Assembly: GCF_020171625.1 (NCBI RefSeq)
Contig: NZ_JAIUZY010000007.1
Span: forward strand, 180,553-244,552
Reading direction: 5' to 3'
From: Salipiger bermudensis
GTDB lineage: Bacteria; Pseudomonadota; Alphaproteobacteria; Rhodobacterales; Rhodobacteraceae
Length of the DNA stretch: 64,000 bases
Position numbers and translations under genes: made by a program. The notes beneath the pieces were generated by a model, which did not search any database, was not told the origin of the DNA, and saw nothing but the letters and a program-made list of their open reading frames with translations. Positions 9,477-19,195 of this stretch are shown piece after piece (the first letter of the stretch is position 1; each line of letters begins with the position of its first letter).

Positions 9477-12221
9477 CTAGTCGAACGCGTAGCCGAAGCC
9501 CGAGGGTCCGCCGGTCACGGTGACCCTGTGCAGCGCTTTATTCTCCATCTGATACGACAGGATGCGCCGGCTCAGCTCGGGCAGCAGGGTGTTGGTCAGG
9601 ATGGCATCGATCATCCGTCCGCCGCTCTCGATCTCGGTGCAGCGGTCCTTGATCACCTGCATCGCGCCCTCGCCCATCACCAGATCGGCGCCGTATCCCT
9701 CGCCCAGCCGCTTGGCGATACCGCGCAGCTTGTGGCCGGCGATGGCCTCGATCATCGTGTCCGAGAGCGGGTAATACGGGATCGTCACCACCCGCCCCAG
9801 CAGCGCCGCCGGGAACACGTTGAGAAGCGGTGGGCGCAATGCGTCGGACAGCACCTGCTCTTCGACCGCCTCGGTGCCGTCCTTCGTCAGGCGCATGATC
9901 TCGTCCGAGCCAACATTCGAGGTCAGCAGGATCAGCGTGTTCTTGAAGTCGATCCGGCGCCCCTCGCTGTCATCCATCATGCCCTTGTCGAAGACCTGAA
10001 AGAAGATCTCGTGCACGTCCGGGTGGGCCTTCTCGACCTCGTCGAGCAGCACGACCGAATAGGGCCGGCGCCGCACCGCCTCGGTCAGCACCCCGCCCTT
10101 GCCGTAGCCAACATAGCCCGGAGGCGCCCCTTTCAGCGTCGAGACGGTATGCGCCTCCTGGTATTCGCTCATGTTAATCGAGATGAGGTTATCCTCGCCG
10201 CCATACATCAGCTCGGCCAGCGCCAGCGCGGTCTCGGTCTTGCCGACGCCCGAAGGGCCGCAGAGCAGGAACACGCCCACCGGCTTCTCGGGCGCCTTGA
10301 GGCCGGCGGCTGAGGTCTGGATGCGGTTCGCGATCATCTCCATGGCGTGATCCTGCCCGACCACCCGCTCGGCAAGGGTCCGCGCCAGGGACAAGGCGCG
10401 CTCGGTCTGACTTGCCAGCATCCGCCCCATGGGAATGCCGGTCCAGTCCTGCACCACCGCGGCCACGGCCATGGCATCGACCGCCGGCAGGATCAGCGGC
10501 GTCTCGCCCTGCGCCGCGCTCAGCGCCGCCATGCGCTCGCGCAGGCTGTCGAGTGCAGCAGTGCGGTCGAAGCGCTCGGCCACCGGCTCGGTTTCAGCCG
10601 GAGCCTCGGCCAACGCAAGGTCGCCTTCGACCACCTCCCACTCGGGCGGCGTCGCGGCGCCGATCTCGCCGGTTTCGTCGAGCTTGGCCCCGGCGCCGCG
10701 CAGCTGGGCGCGCAGGTCGAGGATCTGGGCCACGATGGCCTTTTCCTCCTCCCAGCGCGCGTTGGCGCGATCCAGACAGGACTGCGCATCGGCAAGCTGC
10801 GCCGCCACCTCGGCGGCGCGGGCCTCGACTTCGATGCCGATCGCCTCCTCGCGTTCGATGATGCCCGCCTCGATCTCGAGCGCCGCCAGACGACGCTCGC
10901 AATCCTCGACCTCGGCGGGGGTGGCATGCTGGCTCACCGCGACGCGGGCGCAGGCGGTGTCGAGCAGGCTGATCGCCTTGTCGGGAAGCTGCCGCGCCGG
11001 GATGTAACGATGCGACAGCTTCACCGCCGCTTCGATGCTCTCGTCGAGAAGCTCGACCTTGTGATGCTTTTCGAGCACCCCGGCCACGCCCCGGCACATC
11101 AGCACCGCCTTCTCCTCGTCGGGCTCGTCCACGATCACCGTCTGGAAGCGCCGGGTCAGCGCCGGGTCGGGCTCGATATGCTGCTTGTACTCGGCCCATG
11201 TGGTGGCGGCGATGGTGCGCAGCTCGCCGCGCGCCAGCGGCGGCTTGAGCAGGTTGGCGGCATCGCCGGTGCCGGCAGCCCCGCCCGCCCCGATCAGCGT
11301 GTGCGCCTCGTCGATGAACAGGATGATCGGGGTGTCCGAGCTCTGCACCTCTTCGATCACCGCCTTCAGGCGTTTCTCGAACTCGCCCTTCACCGAGGCA
11401 CCGGCCTGCATCAGGCCGATGTCGAGCATATGCAGATCGACATTGCGCAGCTGCGGCGGCACGTCGCCACGCGCCAGCCGCTGGGCAAAGCCCTCGACCA
11501 CCGCGGTCTTGCCGACCCCCGCCTCGCCGGTCAGGATCGGGTTGTTCTGCTTGCGCCGCTGCAGGATGTCGACGATCTGCCGGATTTCGGGGTCGCGGCC
11601 CACCACCGGGTCCATCTTGCCCGCCCGCGCGCGCTCGGTGAGATCGGTGGCGTATTGCGCCAGCGCCGATTTGCCGCCCGGCGCGGGCCTGGCCTTGGGC
11701 GCATCCTCGGGCGCGGTGGCGGGACGTTCGATGCTGTCGACCAGCAGCGTGTCGAGCTGGCCGGCCATCGCATTGGGATCGATCTTGTCGAATTCGAGGC
11801 TGATCTTGTAGAGCAGCCCTTCGAGCACCGGCACCTTCAGCGCCGCGATCAGCAGGTAGGCCGAGCGCACCGTGTCATCGCCATAATCCAGCGAGGCGAG
11901 GCTCCAGGCCTCCTGAATGGCGCGGAAGATGTGGTCGGAGAACTCCTCGACGGCGCTCGCACCATGCGGCAGTGCGTCGGTGGCCTTGAGGATATCACCG
12001 TCGAAGCGGTGGCGGTCGACCCCCGCCGCATCGAGCAGAATCGCCACGTCCGAGTACTCGGTATCGGCAAGCGCGGTAACGAAATGGACAAGTTCGACAT
12101 ACGGGTTGCCGCGCCGCTTGGCGGCCTGCGCGGCCTCGGAAAAGGCCTTGAGACAGGTGGGGTTGAGTTTGCCGACCAGTTCCTTGCGCTTGATCGTCTC
12201 CTGCGAGCCGCGGGTGGCCAT
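9477..12221 (-). CDS. tssH: T6SS sheath-disassembly ATPase TssH (ClpV)
   Basis: A 914-residue Hsp100/Clp AAA+ ATPase. Two nucleotide-binding domains are visible: Walker A GEAGVGKTA near residue 235 with Walker B FIDEAHTLIG, and Walker A GPSGVGKTE near residue 657 with Walker B VVLLDEVEKAHPD. An N-terminal Clp_N region and a middle coiled-coil domain (about 440-560) complete the ClpV layout. It pulls contracted TssB/TssC sheath apart for reuse. The ATG has GGAGAT nine bases upstream. It is divergent from the kinase gene. Confidence 0.96.
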   Translation of the reverse strand: MATRGSQETIKRKELVGKLNPTCLKAFSEAAQAAKRRGNPYVELVHFVTALADTEYSDVAILLDAAGVDRHRFDGDILKATDALPHGASAVEEFSDHIFRAIQEAWSLASLDYGDDTVRSAYLLIAALKVPVLEGLLYKISLEFDKIDPNAMAGQLDTLLVDSIERPATAPEDAPKARPAPGGKSALAQYATDLTERARAGKMDPVVGRDPEIRQIVDILQRRKQNNPILTGEAGVGKTAVVEGFAQRLARGDVPPQLRNVDLHMLDIGLMQAGASVKGEFEKRLKAVIEEVQSSDTPIILFIDEAHTLIGAGGAAGTGDAANLLKPPLARGELRTIAATTWAEYKQHIEPDPALTRRFQTVIVDEPDEEKAVLMCRGVAGVLEKHHKVELLDESIEAAVKLSHRYIPARQLPDKAISLLDTACARVAVSQHATPAEVEDCERRLAALEIEAGIIEREEAIGIEVEARAAEVAAQLADAQSCLDRANARWEEEKAIVAQILDLRAQLRGAGAKLDETGEIGAATPPEWEVVEGDLALAEAPAETEPVAERFDRTAALDSLRERMAALSAAQGETPLILPAVDAMAVAAVVQDWTGIPMGRMLASQTERALSLARTLAERVVGQDHAMEMIANRIQTSAAGLKAPEKPVGVFLLCGPSGVGKTETALALAELMYGGEDNLISINMSEYQEAHTVSTLKGAPPGYVGYGKGGVLTEAVRRRPYSVVLLDEVEKAHPDVHEIFFQVFDKGMMDDSEGRRIDFKNTLILLTSNVGSDEIMRLTKDGTEAVEEQVLSDALRPPLLNVFPAALLGRVVTIPYYPLSDTMIEAIAGHKLRGIAKRLGEGYGADLVMGEGAMQVIKDRCTEIESGGRMIDAILTNTLLPELSRRILSYQMENKALHRVTVTGGPSGFGYAFD

Positions 12222-12359
12222 GGTTCAATATCTCCGGCGAAAAACATTGTCCGGCGCAGCCGGTAGTGAAATAATCGTTCTCGTATTACGCGTTCAGACT
12301 AACCTAATTTCGCTTTAAAATCGACCGCTTTGGCGCTCGCCGGCCACGAGGGACTGATC
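12222..12359. promoter_or_regulatory. Divergent control region between tssH and the T6SS kinase gene
   Basis: This 138-bp region separates two outward-reading genes, so it must contain the promoter for tssH and probably that of the kinase. It is AT-rich between about 12240 and 12325. I see no clear dyad operator and give no exact promoter boxes. Confidence 0.5.
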
Positions 12360-14453
12360 GTGCTCAAGGACCCGCTCGCGACGGACATCTTTTCCAAGGG
12401 CCAGGTGCTCAACAACACATACGAGGTTCTGGGCGTTCTCGGACGCGGCGGCACCGGCGAGGTCTATCTCGCGCGCAACCAGATCTCTGAACGCAACGTG
12501 GCGATCAAGGCGCTCAACGCGCAGTTCTCGGGCCAGTCGGAATATATCGAGCTGATGAAGCGCGAAGAAGAGATGCGCAGCATCCTCAACGATGCGGTGG
12601 TGCGCTATTCAGACTGCTCGCGCTCGGATGACGGCCATGTCTTCCTGGTGATGGATTACGTCGACGGCATCTCGCTCAGCGACCTGATGGAGCAGCGCCG
12701 ACTCGAGGATCGCGAGCTTCTGATCGTGGCGCATCGCGTGCTCGAGGGTCTGGTGGCGACCCATGCGCAGGGCATCGTGCACCGGGATCTCTCACCCGAC
12801 AACATCATCCTGCGCGGCGGCGCGCCCGAACGGGCGACGATCATCGACTTCGGCATCGCCAAGGACACCGCCGCCGGCGCCCGCACCATCGTCGGCAAGC
12901 AGTTCGCGGGTAAATACGAATACGCCGCGCCCGAGCAGCTCGACGGCGATGCGGATTTCCGCGCCGATCTCTACGCGCTCGGCGCCTCGCTGCTGGCGGT
13001 GAAGCGGCGCGAGGTGCCCGCGGTGGGCACCAATCCCGGCGAGGTGGTGCGCACCAAGGCGCGCCCGCTCGACACCTCGGGGCTGGATGCCCCGCTGAAG
13101 GACCTGATCGACTGGCTCGCCGCGCCCGATTTGCGCAACCGCCCGCGCGATGCCACCGAGGCGCTGGTAAAGCTCGATGGATGGCTGAAACCTTTCTCGG
13201 GAAAGGCCGCCGCGAAGTCGACGAAGACGGCAGGCGGTCGCGGCGGGATGATCGCGGCGGCGCTGGTGGTGGGGGTGGCCGCAGCCGGGGTGGCGCTGTG
13301 GCAGGGCGGCGCCTTTGATGCGCTGTTCCCACAGCCCCTGCCCCATGCCGAGCCCTATCGCCTGAGCGCCGCCACGTCCGGCGCCACCCCGCATCTGAGC
13401 GGCAACGCCCCCGACGAGATGGCAGCGCAAGCGCTGAGCGCTGCCTTCGGCGAGGCATCCGGCGTGGCCGCGCCCGAGGATGCGCTGACACTCGCCAGCG
13501 GCCTTCCCTTCGACGGCTGGACCGACGAGGTTGCAACCTTGCTCACCAGCCTCGCACCTCTCGAAAGCTGGGATCTCGAGGTCAGCAGCAACACGGCGAA
13601 GCTCACCGGCCTCGCCCCCGACACCTCGACGCGCGACAGGCTGCGCGATGCCATCGTGGCGCGCGACGGCGCGCTCGCGGTCAGCGCCGACCTGCTGGCC
13701 GGACCAGAGAGGCTGCAGGCTTCTGCGCTTGTCCCGATGCTCGCGGACCACGCCGATTGCGGCCCGCTCGGCCTGCTCGAGGGCGACGGCGTGACCTATG
13801 CGCTCTTCGAGACGGTGACCGTCACCGGCGACATCTCTGACCCGGCGATCGCCGAGGCGCTCCGTGCCGACCTGAGCCCGGCCCTCGGCGATCGCAAGCT
13901 GCGCGTCGAGACCCGCACGCTGAACGAGGATCTTTGCGCCATCCGTTCGGTGATGCCCAACACCCCCTCCGGGCCGGTGTCGATCTGGCTCGGCGACGGC
14001 GGCACTGGAAAGCCGGTGCTCACCGGGGTCTACCGCACCGGCGAGAACCCGGTGGCCGAGATCCAGCTGCCCGCCGACCTGACCGGCGCCTCGCTCTGGG
14101 TGATGGTGGTCGACAACACCGGCAAGGTGTTCCACATCCTGCCCAACATGAATGCCGAGGAAACCTCCGTCGACGCGCTCGGCGTCGTGGATAACGGCAT
14201 TCGCAAGATCCGTGTGCTGTGGCCGATCTCGTCGCTGAGCGAGGATCCGACGCGGCTCGCGGTGCAGGTGACCGAAGGCGATTACGGCAAATCCGAGGTG
14301 GTGGCGATCCTGTCACGCGAGCCGCTCTTCGGCATTCGCCGCCCGCGCGACGAGAGCGTGGCCTCGGTGGCCGAGGCACTGGCCGAGACGCTCGAGGGTC
14401 GCGAGGACGTGGTGCTCGGCATCGCGTCGCGGATCATCGACGCGCGGCCCTGA
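12360..14453 (+). CDS. ppkA: T6SS-associated transmembrane Ser/Thr protein kinase (PpkA-like)
   Basis: A 697-residue protein. Residues 21-285 are a Hanks-type kinase: glycine loop GRGGTG at 28-33, ATP-binding Lys50, catalytic HRDLSPDN with Asp143, and DFG with Asp163. A hydrophobic span near 296-317 (MIAAALVVGVAAAGVALW) crosses the membrane, and the remaining part, about 380 residues, should be periplasmic; its last 150 residues resemble the DUF4384-type sensor region found on other T6SS kinases (less certain). The likely substrate is the FHA protein TagH. I chose the GTG at 12360 because GAGGGA lies 7 bases before it; a TTG at 12330 opens the same frame but has no ribosome binding site. Confidence 0.87.
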   Translation: MLKDPLATDIFSKGQVLNNTYEVLGVLGRGGTGEVYLARNQISERNVAIKALNAQFSGQSEYIELMKREEEMRSILNDAVVRYSDCSRSDDGHVFLVMDYVDGISLSDLMEQRRLEDRELLIVAHRVLEGLVATHAQGIVHRDLSPDNIILRGGAPERATIIDFGIAKDTAAGARTIVGKQFAGKYEYAAPEQLDGDADFRADLYALGASLLAVKRREVPAVGTNPGEVVRTKARPLDTSGLDAPLKDLIDWLAAPDLRNRPRDATEALVKLDGWLKPFSGKAAAKSTKTAGGRGGMIAAALVVGVAAAGVALWQGGAFDALFPQPLPHAEPYRLSAATSGATPHLSGNAPDEMAAQALSAAFGEASGVAAPEDALTLASGLPFDGWTDEVATLLTSLAPLESWDLEVSSNTAKLTGLAPDTSTRDRLRDAIVARDGALAVSADLLAGPERLQASALVPMLADHADCGPLGLLEGDGVTYALFETVTVTGDISDPAIAEALRADLSPALGDRKLRVETRTLNEDLCAIRSVMPNTPSGPVSIWLGDGGTGKPVLTGVYRTGENPVAEIQLPADLTGASLWVMVVDNTGKVFHILPNMNAEETSVDALGVVDNGIRKIRVLWPISSLSEDPTRLAVQVTEGDYGKSEVVAILSREPLFGIRRPRDESVASVAEALAETLEGREDVVLGIASRIIDARP

Positions 14454-14559
14454 GCAAGGGACGACAAGGTCTGGGCTTGCACTGCGCCATGTCGTGAAGG
14501 TCGGCAGACCGCCGGCGCCCGCCCCCGGGCCACACCCGGGACCTTGGCGCCGAGAGGGA
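14454..14559. other. Convergent intergenic region between kinase gene and ispG
   Basis: The region is GC-rich with short inverted CCCGGG elements near 14525-14541 but has no T-rich tract, so no standard terminator can be called. No gene is seen. Confidence 0.35.
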
Positions 14560-15693
14560 TTACTCCGCGGCTTCGGCGGCCGTTTCGGCCTCGGCCTCGA
14601 TCTGCGCCGCCTTCTTCTCGACCTCTTCTACGATGTGATCGATCATCTGGTCGTTGCTCATCTTGTGGCTGGCCTTGCCGGCGAGATAGACCATGCCGCT
14701 GCCGGCGCCGCCGCCGGTAAAGCCCACATCGGTCATCAGCGCCTCGCCGGGCCCGTTCACCACGCAGCCGATGATCGACAGCGACATCGGCGTCTTGATG
14801 TGCTCGAGCCGCTCTTCCAGCGCCTCGACCGTCTTGATCACGTCAAAGCCCTGACGGGCGCAGGACGGGCAGGAGATGATGTTGACGCCGCGATGGCGCA
14901 GGCCGAGCGACTTGAGGATCTCGTAACCGACCTTGATCTCCTCGACCGGATCGGCGGACAGCGAGACGCGCAGCGTGTCGCCGATCCCCATCCACAGCAG
15001 CTGACCAAGGCCGATGGCGCTCTTGATGGTGCCCGAGGTCAGGCCGCCCGCCTCGGTGATGCCGAGGTGGATCGGCTTGTCGGTCACCTCTGCGAGCCCC
15101 ATGTAGGCGGCCGACGACAGGAACACGTCCGACGCCTTCACCGAGATCTTGAACTCGTGGAAATCGTTGTCCTCGAGGATGCGGATGTGATCGAGCGCGC
15201 TCTCGACCATCGCGTCGGGGCACGGCTCGCCGTATTTCTCGAGCAGGTGCTTCTCGAGCGAGCCCCCATTCACCCCGATCCGCATCGAGCAGCCATGGTC
15301 GCGGGCTGCGGCGATGACCTCGCGCACGCGGGCCTCGCTGCCGATATTGCCGGGGTTGATGCGCAGGCAGGCGGCGCCGGCCTCGGCGGCCTCGATGCCG
15401 CGCTTGTAGTGGAAATGGATGTCAGCGACGATCGGCACCGGGCTTTCGCGCACGATCTCCTTCAGCGCCTTGGCGCTGTCCTCGTCGGGCACCGAGACGC
15501 GCACGATGTCGGCCCCGGCCTCGGCGGCGCGCTGGACCTGGGCCACCGTCGCCTTGACGTCGGTGGTGATCGTGTTGGTCATGGTCTGGACAGAGATCGG
15601 GGCGTCGCCCCCCACCGGCACGTTGCCGACCATGATCCGGCGCGACTTGCGCCGCTCGATATTGCGCCAGGGACGGATCGGATTGTGGCTCAT
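14560..15693 (-). CDS. ispG: 4-hydroxy-3-methylbut-2-enyl diphosphate synthase (flavodoxin/ferredoxin)
   Basis: A 377-residue IspG (GcpE) of the MEP isoprenoid pathway, converting methylerythritol cyclodiphosphate to HMBPP. Visible family blocks are [28 protein letters not shown] and the C-terminal [4Fe-4S] ligands in [11 protein letters not shown] and [12 protein letters not shown]. The ATG at 15693 follows GAGGAG; an upstream in-frame start would add 29 unlikely residues. The last 20 residues are an Ala/Glu-rich tail. It lies on the same strand as the rodZ-like gene, 144 bp downstream of it, an order common in alphaproteobacteria. Confidence 0.96.
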   Translation of the reverse strand: MSHNPIRPWRNIERRKSRRIMVGNVPVGGDAPISVQTMTNTITTDVKATVAQVQRAAEAGADIVRVSVPDEDSAKALKEIVRESPVPIVADIHFHYKRGIEAAEAGAACLRINPGNIGSEARVREVIAAARDHGCSMRIGVNGGSLEKHLLEKYGEPCPDAMVESALDHIRILEDNDFHEFKISVKASDVFLSSAAYMGLAEVTDKPIHLGITEAGGLTSGTIKSAIGLGQLLWMGIGDTLRVSLSADPVEEIKVGYEILKSLGLRHRGVNIISCPSCARQGFDVIKTVEALEERLEHIKTPMSLSIIGCVVNGPGEALMTDVGFTGGGAGSGMVYLAGKASHKMSNDQMIDHIVEEVEKKAAQIEAEAETAAEAAE

Positions 15694-15837
15694 GCCGCAA
15701 GGCTCCTCGGGACAGGTGGTTCGCGTGCGGCCATACCTAATGCCGACCGGGCAATGAGACCAGAGACGATTGCGTGACACCTTTGCCGGTCACCGCACAC
15801 CGGACTCGGCTCGCCAAGTCCGGGTACGACGTCGGGA

Positions 15838-17463
15838 TCACTCGGTGACGGTCGTGCCGCTGTTGAGTTCGGCGACCACGCGCTCGAGATCGGCGTCCCG
15901 CGTGATGTCGGCGACCTGATAGCTCGAGGTCAGGTTGTCGACCGAGAGCGCGAGGTTCGAGGTCACCGAGCCGGTATCACCGGCCGGGCCGTAGGTCTGG
16001 CCGTTGACGGCGAAGTAGACCGCGCCGGATTCGCCCACGCGCAGGGTGGCCGGATCCTGAGTACTGGGCAGCTCGAACGTATCGCCGGCGCGCATCGTCG
16101 CCTCGTAGATCACCGAGCCGTCGGCAGCGCGCACCCGCACCCAGGCGGTGCGCACGGCGATCATCGTCACGCCGGGGGCGCTGTCCTCGAGCACCTTGGG
16201 TTGGCCGGGTTCGCCCTGCGGCTGCGCCGCTGCGAATTGCCTCAGGTCGTCCATGACGCGCTGCAGGTCCTTGTCGCTCACCGCGTCGGCCGGCGTGTAG
16301 GCCGCGGCGATCAGTTCGGGCTGCAGCGACAGGTCGCGGGTCACCGTGCCGGTGCGCCCGGCCGGGCCGTAGGTCTTGCCGTTGACCGCGAAGTAGACCG
16401 CGCCGGACTCGCCCACGTTGAGCTTCGGGTCGGTCTGCCCTGCCGGCACCGCCCATGTCTCGCCCGCGTCCATCACGCGCTCGAGCAGCACGCTGCCATC
16501 GTCGCCGCGCACGCGCACCCAGGCCGGGCGCACCGCCACGAGCGTCATCTGCGGGCCGGTGCCGATCTGCGGCGCAACGGATTGGAGCTGCGCCAGCTGG
16601 CGCTCGGAGCCGTCGGGGGCGGCGACCGGCCCCGGCGGCACGGTGCCACGCTGCGCGAAGACGCCGACCGTGGCCGGATCGAGCGAGGAAATCGGCGCAT
16701 CGCGCGCGACCAGAACCGGCACGTCGAGCGCCTGCGGGCGGTAGAGACGATCCAGCGCATCCGCCCCCGGGGGCGAGAAGGCGCCGGCCCCAGCGGTCCG
16801 GGTGGCCCCGTCCCCTTCGCTGCCGTCTTCCGCGACCGGCGCCACCGCGCCGTCGAGCGGGTCTAGCTCGCTCAGCACCACCGGGGTCTGGTCGACCGGG
16901 GCCAGCTGCACGCGCTGCACCTCGCGCAGGACGGCCCAGCCGCCGTAACCGATGCCGCCGATCAGCGCGACCAGCACCAGCATCGAGGCCACGGCGCCGG
17001 GCTCGATCCGCGACAGCAGGCTGTCGCCTGCGGGCACGAAGGGCATCCGCGGCTCGGCGAAGGGGTCGCGCGCGGCGGGGCGCGGCGTCTCGGACTTGGT
17101 GTAGTTCGGCTTGCGGATGGTCGACGCGTTCTCGGACATGCCGTGGGCCACGGAAAAGCCGCTCTCGGCGCAGAATTCCTGGAAGCACTCGTCCGGGTCC
17201 ATGCCAAGATAGCGCGCGTAGGAGCGCACGTAGCCAGCGATGAAGCCCGGGGTGTCGAAGGCGGAGGGATCGCAGTTCTCGATCGCGGCGATGTAGCTTG
17301 CCTTGATCCTCAGCTCGCGCTGAACGTCGAGCAGGGACTTGCCCATGGTGGCGCGTTCACCGCGCATGACATCGCCAAGCCGCAGTGCAAAATCATCAAA
17401 TCCGCGCGGGCCATCATCTTCGACGACCTCGTCCGGCCTACGTGAGGATTTCCGCCCGATCAT
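15838..17463 (-). CDS. RodZ-like transmembrane helix-turn-helix protein with duplicated C-terminal domain
   Basis: A 541-residue protein. An N-terminal helix-turn-helix of the RodZ type (about residues 25-90, with LRIKASYIAAIENCDPSAF) is followed by a basic stretch, one membrane span near residues 160-180 (VASMLVLVALIGGIGYGGW), a Pro/Ala/Asp-rich linker and two copies of the DUF4115/RodZ C-terminal beta domain. The copies share AWVRVR-DGS and VGESGAVYFAVNG-TYGPAG blocks and each is followed by a short segment ending in a D-LQRV/LERV helix. RodZ links MreB to the cell wall machinery; that role here is inferred. Two C-terminal domains instead of one is the unusual point. Confidence 0.85.
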   Translation of the reverse strand: MIGRKSSRRPDEVVEDDGPRGFDDFALRLGDVMRGERATMGKSLLDVQRELRIKASYIAAIENCDPSAFDTPGFIAGYVRSYARYLGMDPDECFQEFCAESGFSVAHGMSENASTIRKPNYTKSETPRPAARDPFAEPRMPFVPAGDSLLSRIEPGAVASMLVLVALIGGIGYGGWAVLREVQRVQLAPVDQTPVVLSELDPLDGAVAPVAEDGSEGDGATRTAGAGAFSPPGADALDRLYRPQALDVPVLVARDAPISSLDPATVGVFAQRGTVPPGPVAAPDGSERQLAQLQSVAPQIGTGPQMTLVAVRPAWVRVRGDDGSVLLERVMDAGETWAVPAGQTDPKLNVGESGAVYFAVNGKTYGPAGRTGTVTRDLSLQPELIAAAYTPADAVSDKDLQRVMDDLRQFAAAQPQGEPGQPKVLEDSAPGVTMIAVRTAWVRVRAADGSVIYEATMRAGDTFELPSTQDPATLRVGESGAVYFAVNGQTYGPAGDTGSVTSNLALSVDNLTSSYQVADITRDADLERVVAELNSGTTVTE

Positions 17464-17535
17464 GCGTTCAACCTAAATATGATGCTGTCCCAGCTCGCCT
17501 GCCCACTCACGCTTTCGCGATTCGCGTCGCGCGTT

Positions 17536-17563
17536 TTATTAGGGCTACGTTAGCATATCACAA
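17536..17563 (-). promoter_or_regulatory. Candidate sigma-70-type promoter for the rodZ-like gene
   Basis: Reading the minus strand, TTGTGA and TAATAA are separated by 16 bases, within the only AT-rich part of the 349-bp gap. Transcription would start near 17529, about 65 bases before the ATG at 17463. Found by eye only. Confidence 0.4.
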
Positions 17564-17742
17564 CTGCAATTACAGAGATTCGACGGTCGATGAGCGTCGT
17601 TCTGCGCAAGTCCGCCCGTAGTTCGTGCAGTTTCCCCTAAGGCCTTGACCGCGCCGAAGCCCCTCTATCCACTCACGAATCCCGAAATCATCACTCCCGC
17701 TTGGCGCGAAATGCGCCGCCCGCAGATTGGGCAGAAGAGTCG

Positions 17743-17774
17743 AAAAACCCTCCCGTTCCTGCGAACGGAAGGGT
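17743..17774 (-). terminator. Rho-independent terminator of hemA
   Basis: On the minus strand a 12-bp stem (11 pairs, one mismatch; arms ACCCTTCCGTTC and GAACGGGAGGGT) with a 4-base loop is followed by a run of five T. It lies 39 bp beyond the hemA stop codon and separates hemA from the rodZ-like gene. Confidence 0.88.
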
Positions 17775-17812
17775 CCCGAAAGATCACCGCTTTCTGAGAA
17801 ATTGCGCCAAGA

Positions 17813-19036
17813 TCAGGCGCTGAGTTCCTGACGGTTGAGGGCGCAATGCGACCACAGCGCATCGAGCGCGCGCACCAGATTGTCCATTTCCTTGGGTCCG
17901 TGCACCGGCGAGGGCGTGAAGCGCAGCCGTTCGGTGCCGCGCGGCACGGTGGGGAAGTTGATCGGCTGGACGTAGATGCCGTACCCGTCGAGCAGCATGT
18001 CCGAGAGCTTCTTGGTGTGCACCGGATCGCCGACGATCACTGGCACGATGTGACTGCCGTGATCGATGATCGGCAGGCCCATGCCCTTGAGTCGCGTCTT
18101 GAGGATCTTCGCCTGCGTCTGGTGCCTCTCGCGCAGGCCCTGGTCCTGCTTGAGATGGGCGATCGAGGCCGCCGCCCCGGCCGCAACCGCCGGCGGGATC
18201 GAGGTCGTGAAGATGAAGCCCGGCGCGTAGGAGCGCACCGCGTCGCACATCTTTTCGCTTGCCGCGATGTAGCCGCCGAACACGCCAAAGGCCTTGCCCA
18301 GCGTGCCGTTGATCATGTCGATGCGATGCGAGAGACGGTCGCGCTCGGCCACGCCCCCGCCGCGCGGGCCGTACATGCCGACCGCGTGCACCTCGTCGAG
18401 ATAGGTCAGCGCGCCGACCTCCTCCGCCAGATCGCAGATCTCGGCGATGGGGCCGAAATCGCCATCCATCGAGTAGACCGATTCAAACGCGATGAGCTTC
18501 GGCGCGCGCGGGTCGTCGGCGGCGATCAGCTCGCGCAGGTGCGCGACGTCGTTGTGCCGGAAGATCCGCTTGGCGCCGCCGTTGCGCTTGATGCCCTCGA
18601 TCATCGAAGCGTGGTTGAGCTCGTCGGAATAGATGATCAGGCCGGGAAACAGCTTCGGCAGGGTCGAGAGCGTGGCGTCATTGGCGATGTAGGCCGAGGA
18701 GAACACCAGCGCGGCCTCCTTGCCGTGCAGATCCGCCAGCTCGGCCTCGAGCCGCTTGTGATAGACCGTGGTGCCCGAGATGTTGCGCGTGCCGCCCGAG
18801 CCGGCGCCGGTGGCATCGATCGCCTCGTGCATCGCGGCCAGAACCGCCGGGTGCTGGCCCATGCCGAGGTAATCGTTGCCGCACCAGACGGTGATCGGCT
18901 GCTCGGAGCCATCGGACTTGCGCCATGTGGCGTGCGGAAACTGGCCCTTCTTGCGCTCGATGTCGATGAAGGTGCGATAGCGTCCTTCGTCGTGCAGTCG
19001 GTTCAGGGCTTCGTCGAGCTTCGCGGCGTAATCCAC
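17813..19036 (-). CDS. hemA: 5-aminolevulinate synthase
   Basis: A 407-residue pyridoxal-phosphate enzyme that condenses glycine and succinyl-CoA to 5-aminolevulinate, the alphaproteobacterial (C4, Shemin) entry to tetrapyrroles. Family signs are [12 protein letters not shown] near residue 77, the [12 protein letters not shown] block and the catalytic Lys248 in NGTLGKAFG. The start codon is GTG: it has AAGGAG seven bases upstream and begins [14 protein letters not shown], matching the family N-terminus. A perfect FNR box lies about 150 bp upstream. Length is normal. Confidence 0.97.
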   Translation of the reverse strand: MDYAAKLDEALNRLHDEGRYRTFIDIERKKGQFPHATWRKSDGSEQPITVWCGNDYLGMGQHPAVLAAMHEAIDATGAGSGGTRNISGTTVYHKRLEAELADLHGKEAALVFSSAYIANDATLSTLPKLFPGLIIYSDELNHASMIEGIKRNGGAKRIFRHNDVAHLRELIAADDPRAPKLIAFESVYSMDGDFGPIAEICDLAEEVGALTYLDEVHAVGMYGPRGGGVAERDRLSHRIDMINGTLGKAFGVFGGYIAASEKMCDAVRSYAPGFIFTTSIPPAVAAGAAASIAHLKQDQGLRERHQTQAKILKTRLKGMGLPIIDHGSHIVPVIVGDPVHTKKLSDMLLDGYGIYVQPINFPTVPRGTERLRFTPSPVHGPKEMDNLVRALDALWSHCALNRQELSA

Positions 19037-19107
19037 CGGGATCTCCTTCCTTCGCTATGGCCACGTCGTTGCTGGCTGCGCGGCGTCTCGTCAGCGGTTC
19101 CACCCGC

Positions 19108-19123
19108 ATTCACGGTCGTGAAT
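19108..19123. promoter_or_regulatory. Perfect 7+2+7 dyad in the hemA leader
   Basis: ATTCACG and CGTGAAT flank a 2-base centre. The dyad lies between the FNR box and the hemA start, in what would be transcribed leader or the region just below the promoter. It could be an operator or a small RNA hairpin; nothing in view identifies a binding protein. Confidence 0.4.
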
Positions 19124-19181
19124 GGATAACGCTCACAGTGCATCCTGTCCACGGTTTAGAAAGAGACTAAGAGTCGCGGCC

Positions 19182-19195
19182 TTGATCTGCATCAA
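19182..19195. promoter_or_regulatory. FNR/FnrL binding site upstream of hemA
   Basis: TTGATCTGCATCAA is a perfect match to the consensus TTGAT-N4-ATCAA. Its centre is about 41 bases from a plausible transcription start near 19147 on the minus strand, the spacing of FNR-activated promoters, with an AT-rich TCTAAA-like -10 around 19153-19158. In Rhodobacter, hemA is known to be controlled by FnrL and oxygen. Assignment to hemA is based on orientation and distance (146 bp to the GTG). Confidence 0.85.

Noticed and set aside
15800..15823. Hairpin CCGGACT/AGTCCGG after the rodZ-like gene as a terminator
   Set aside because: Only 7 bp with a 10-base loop and no T-run; too weak to call.
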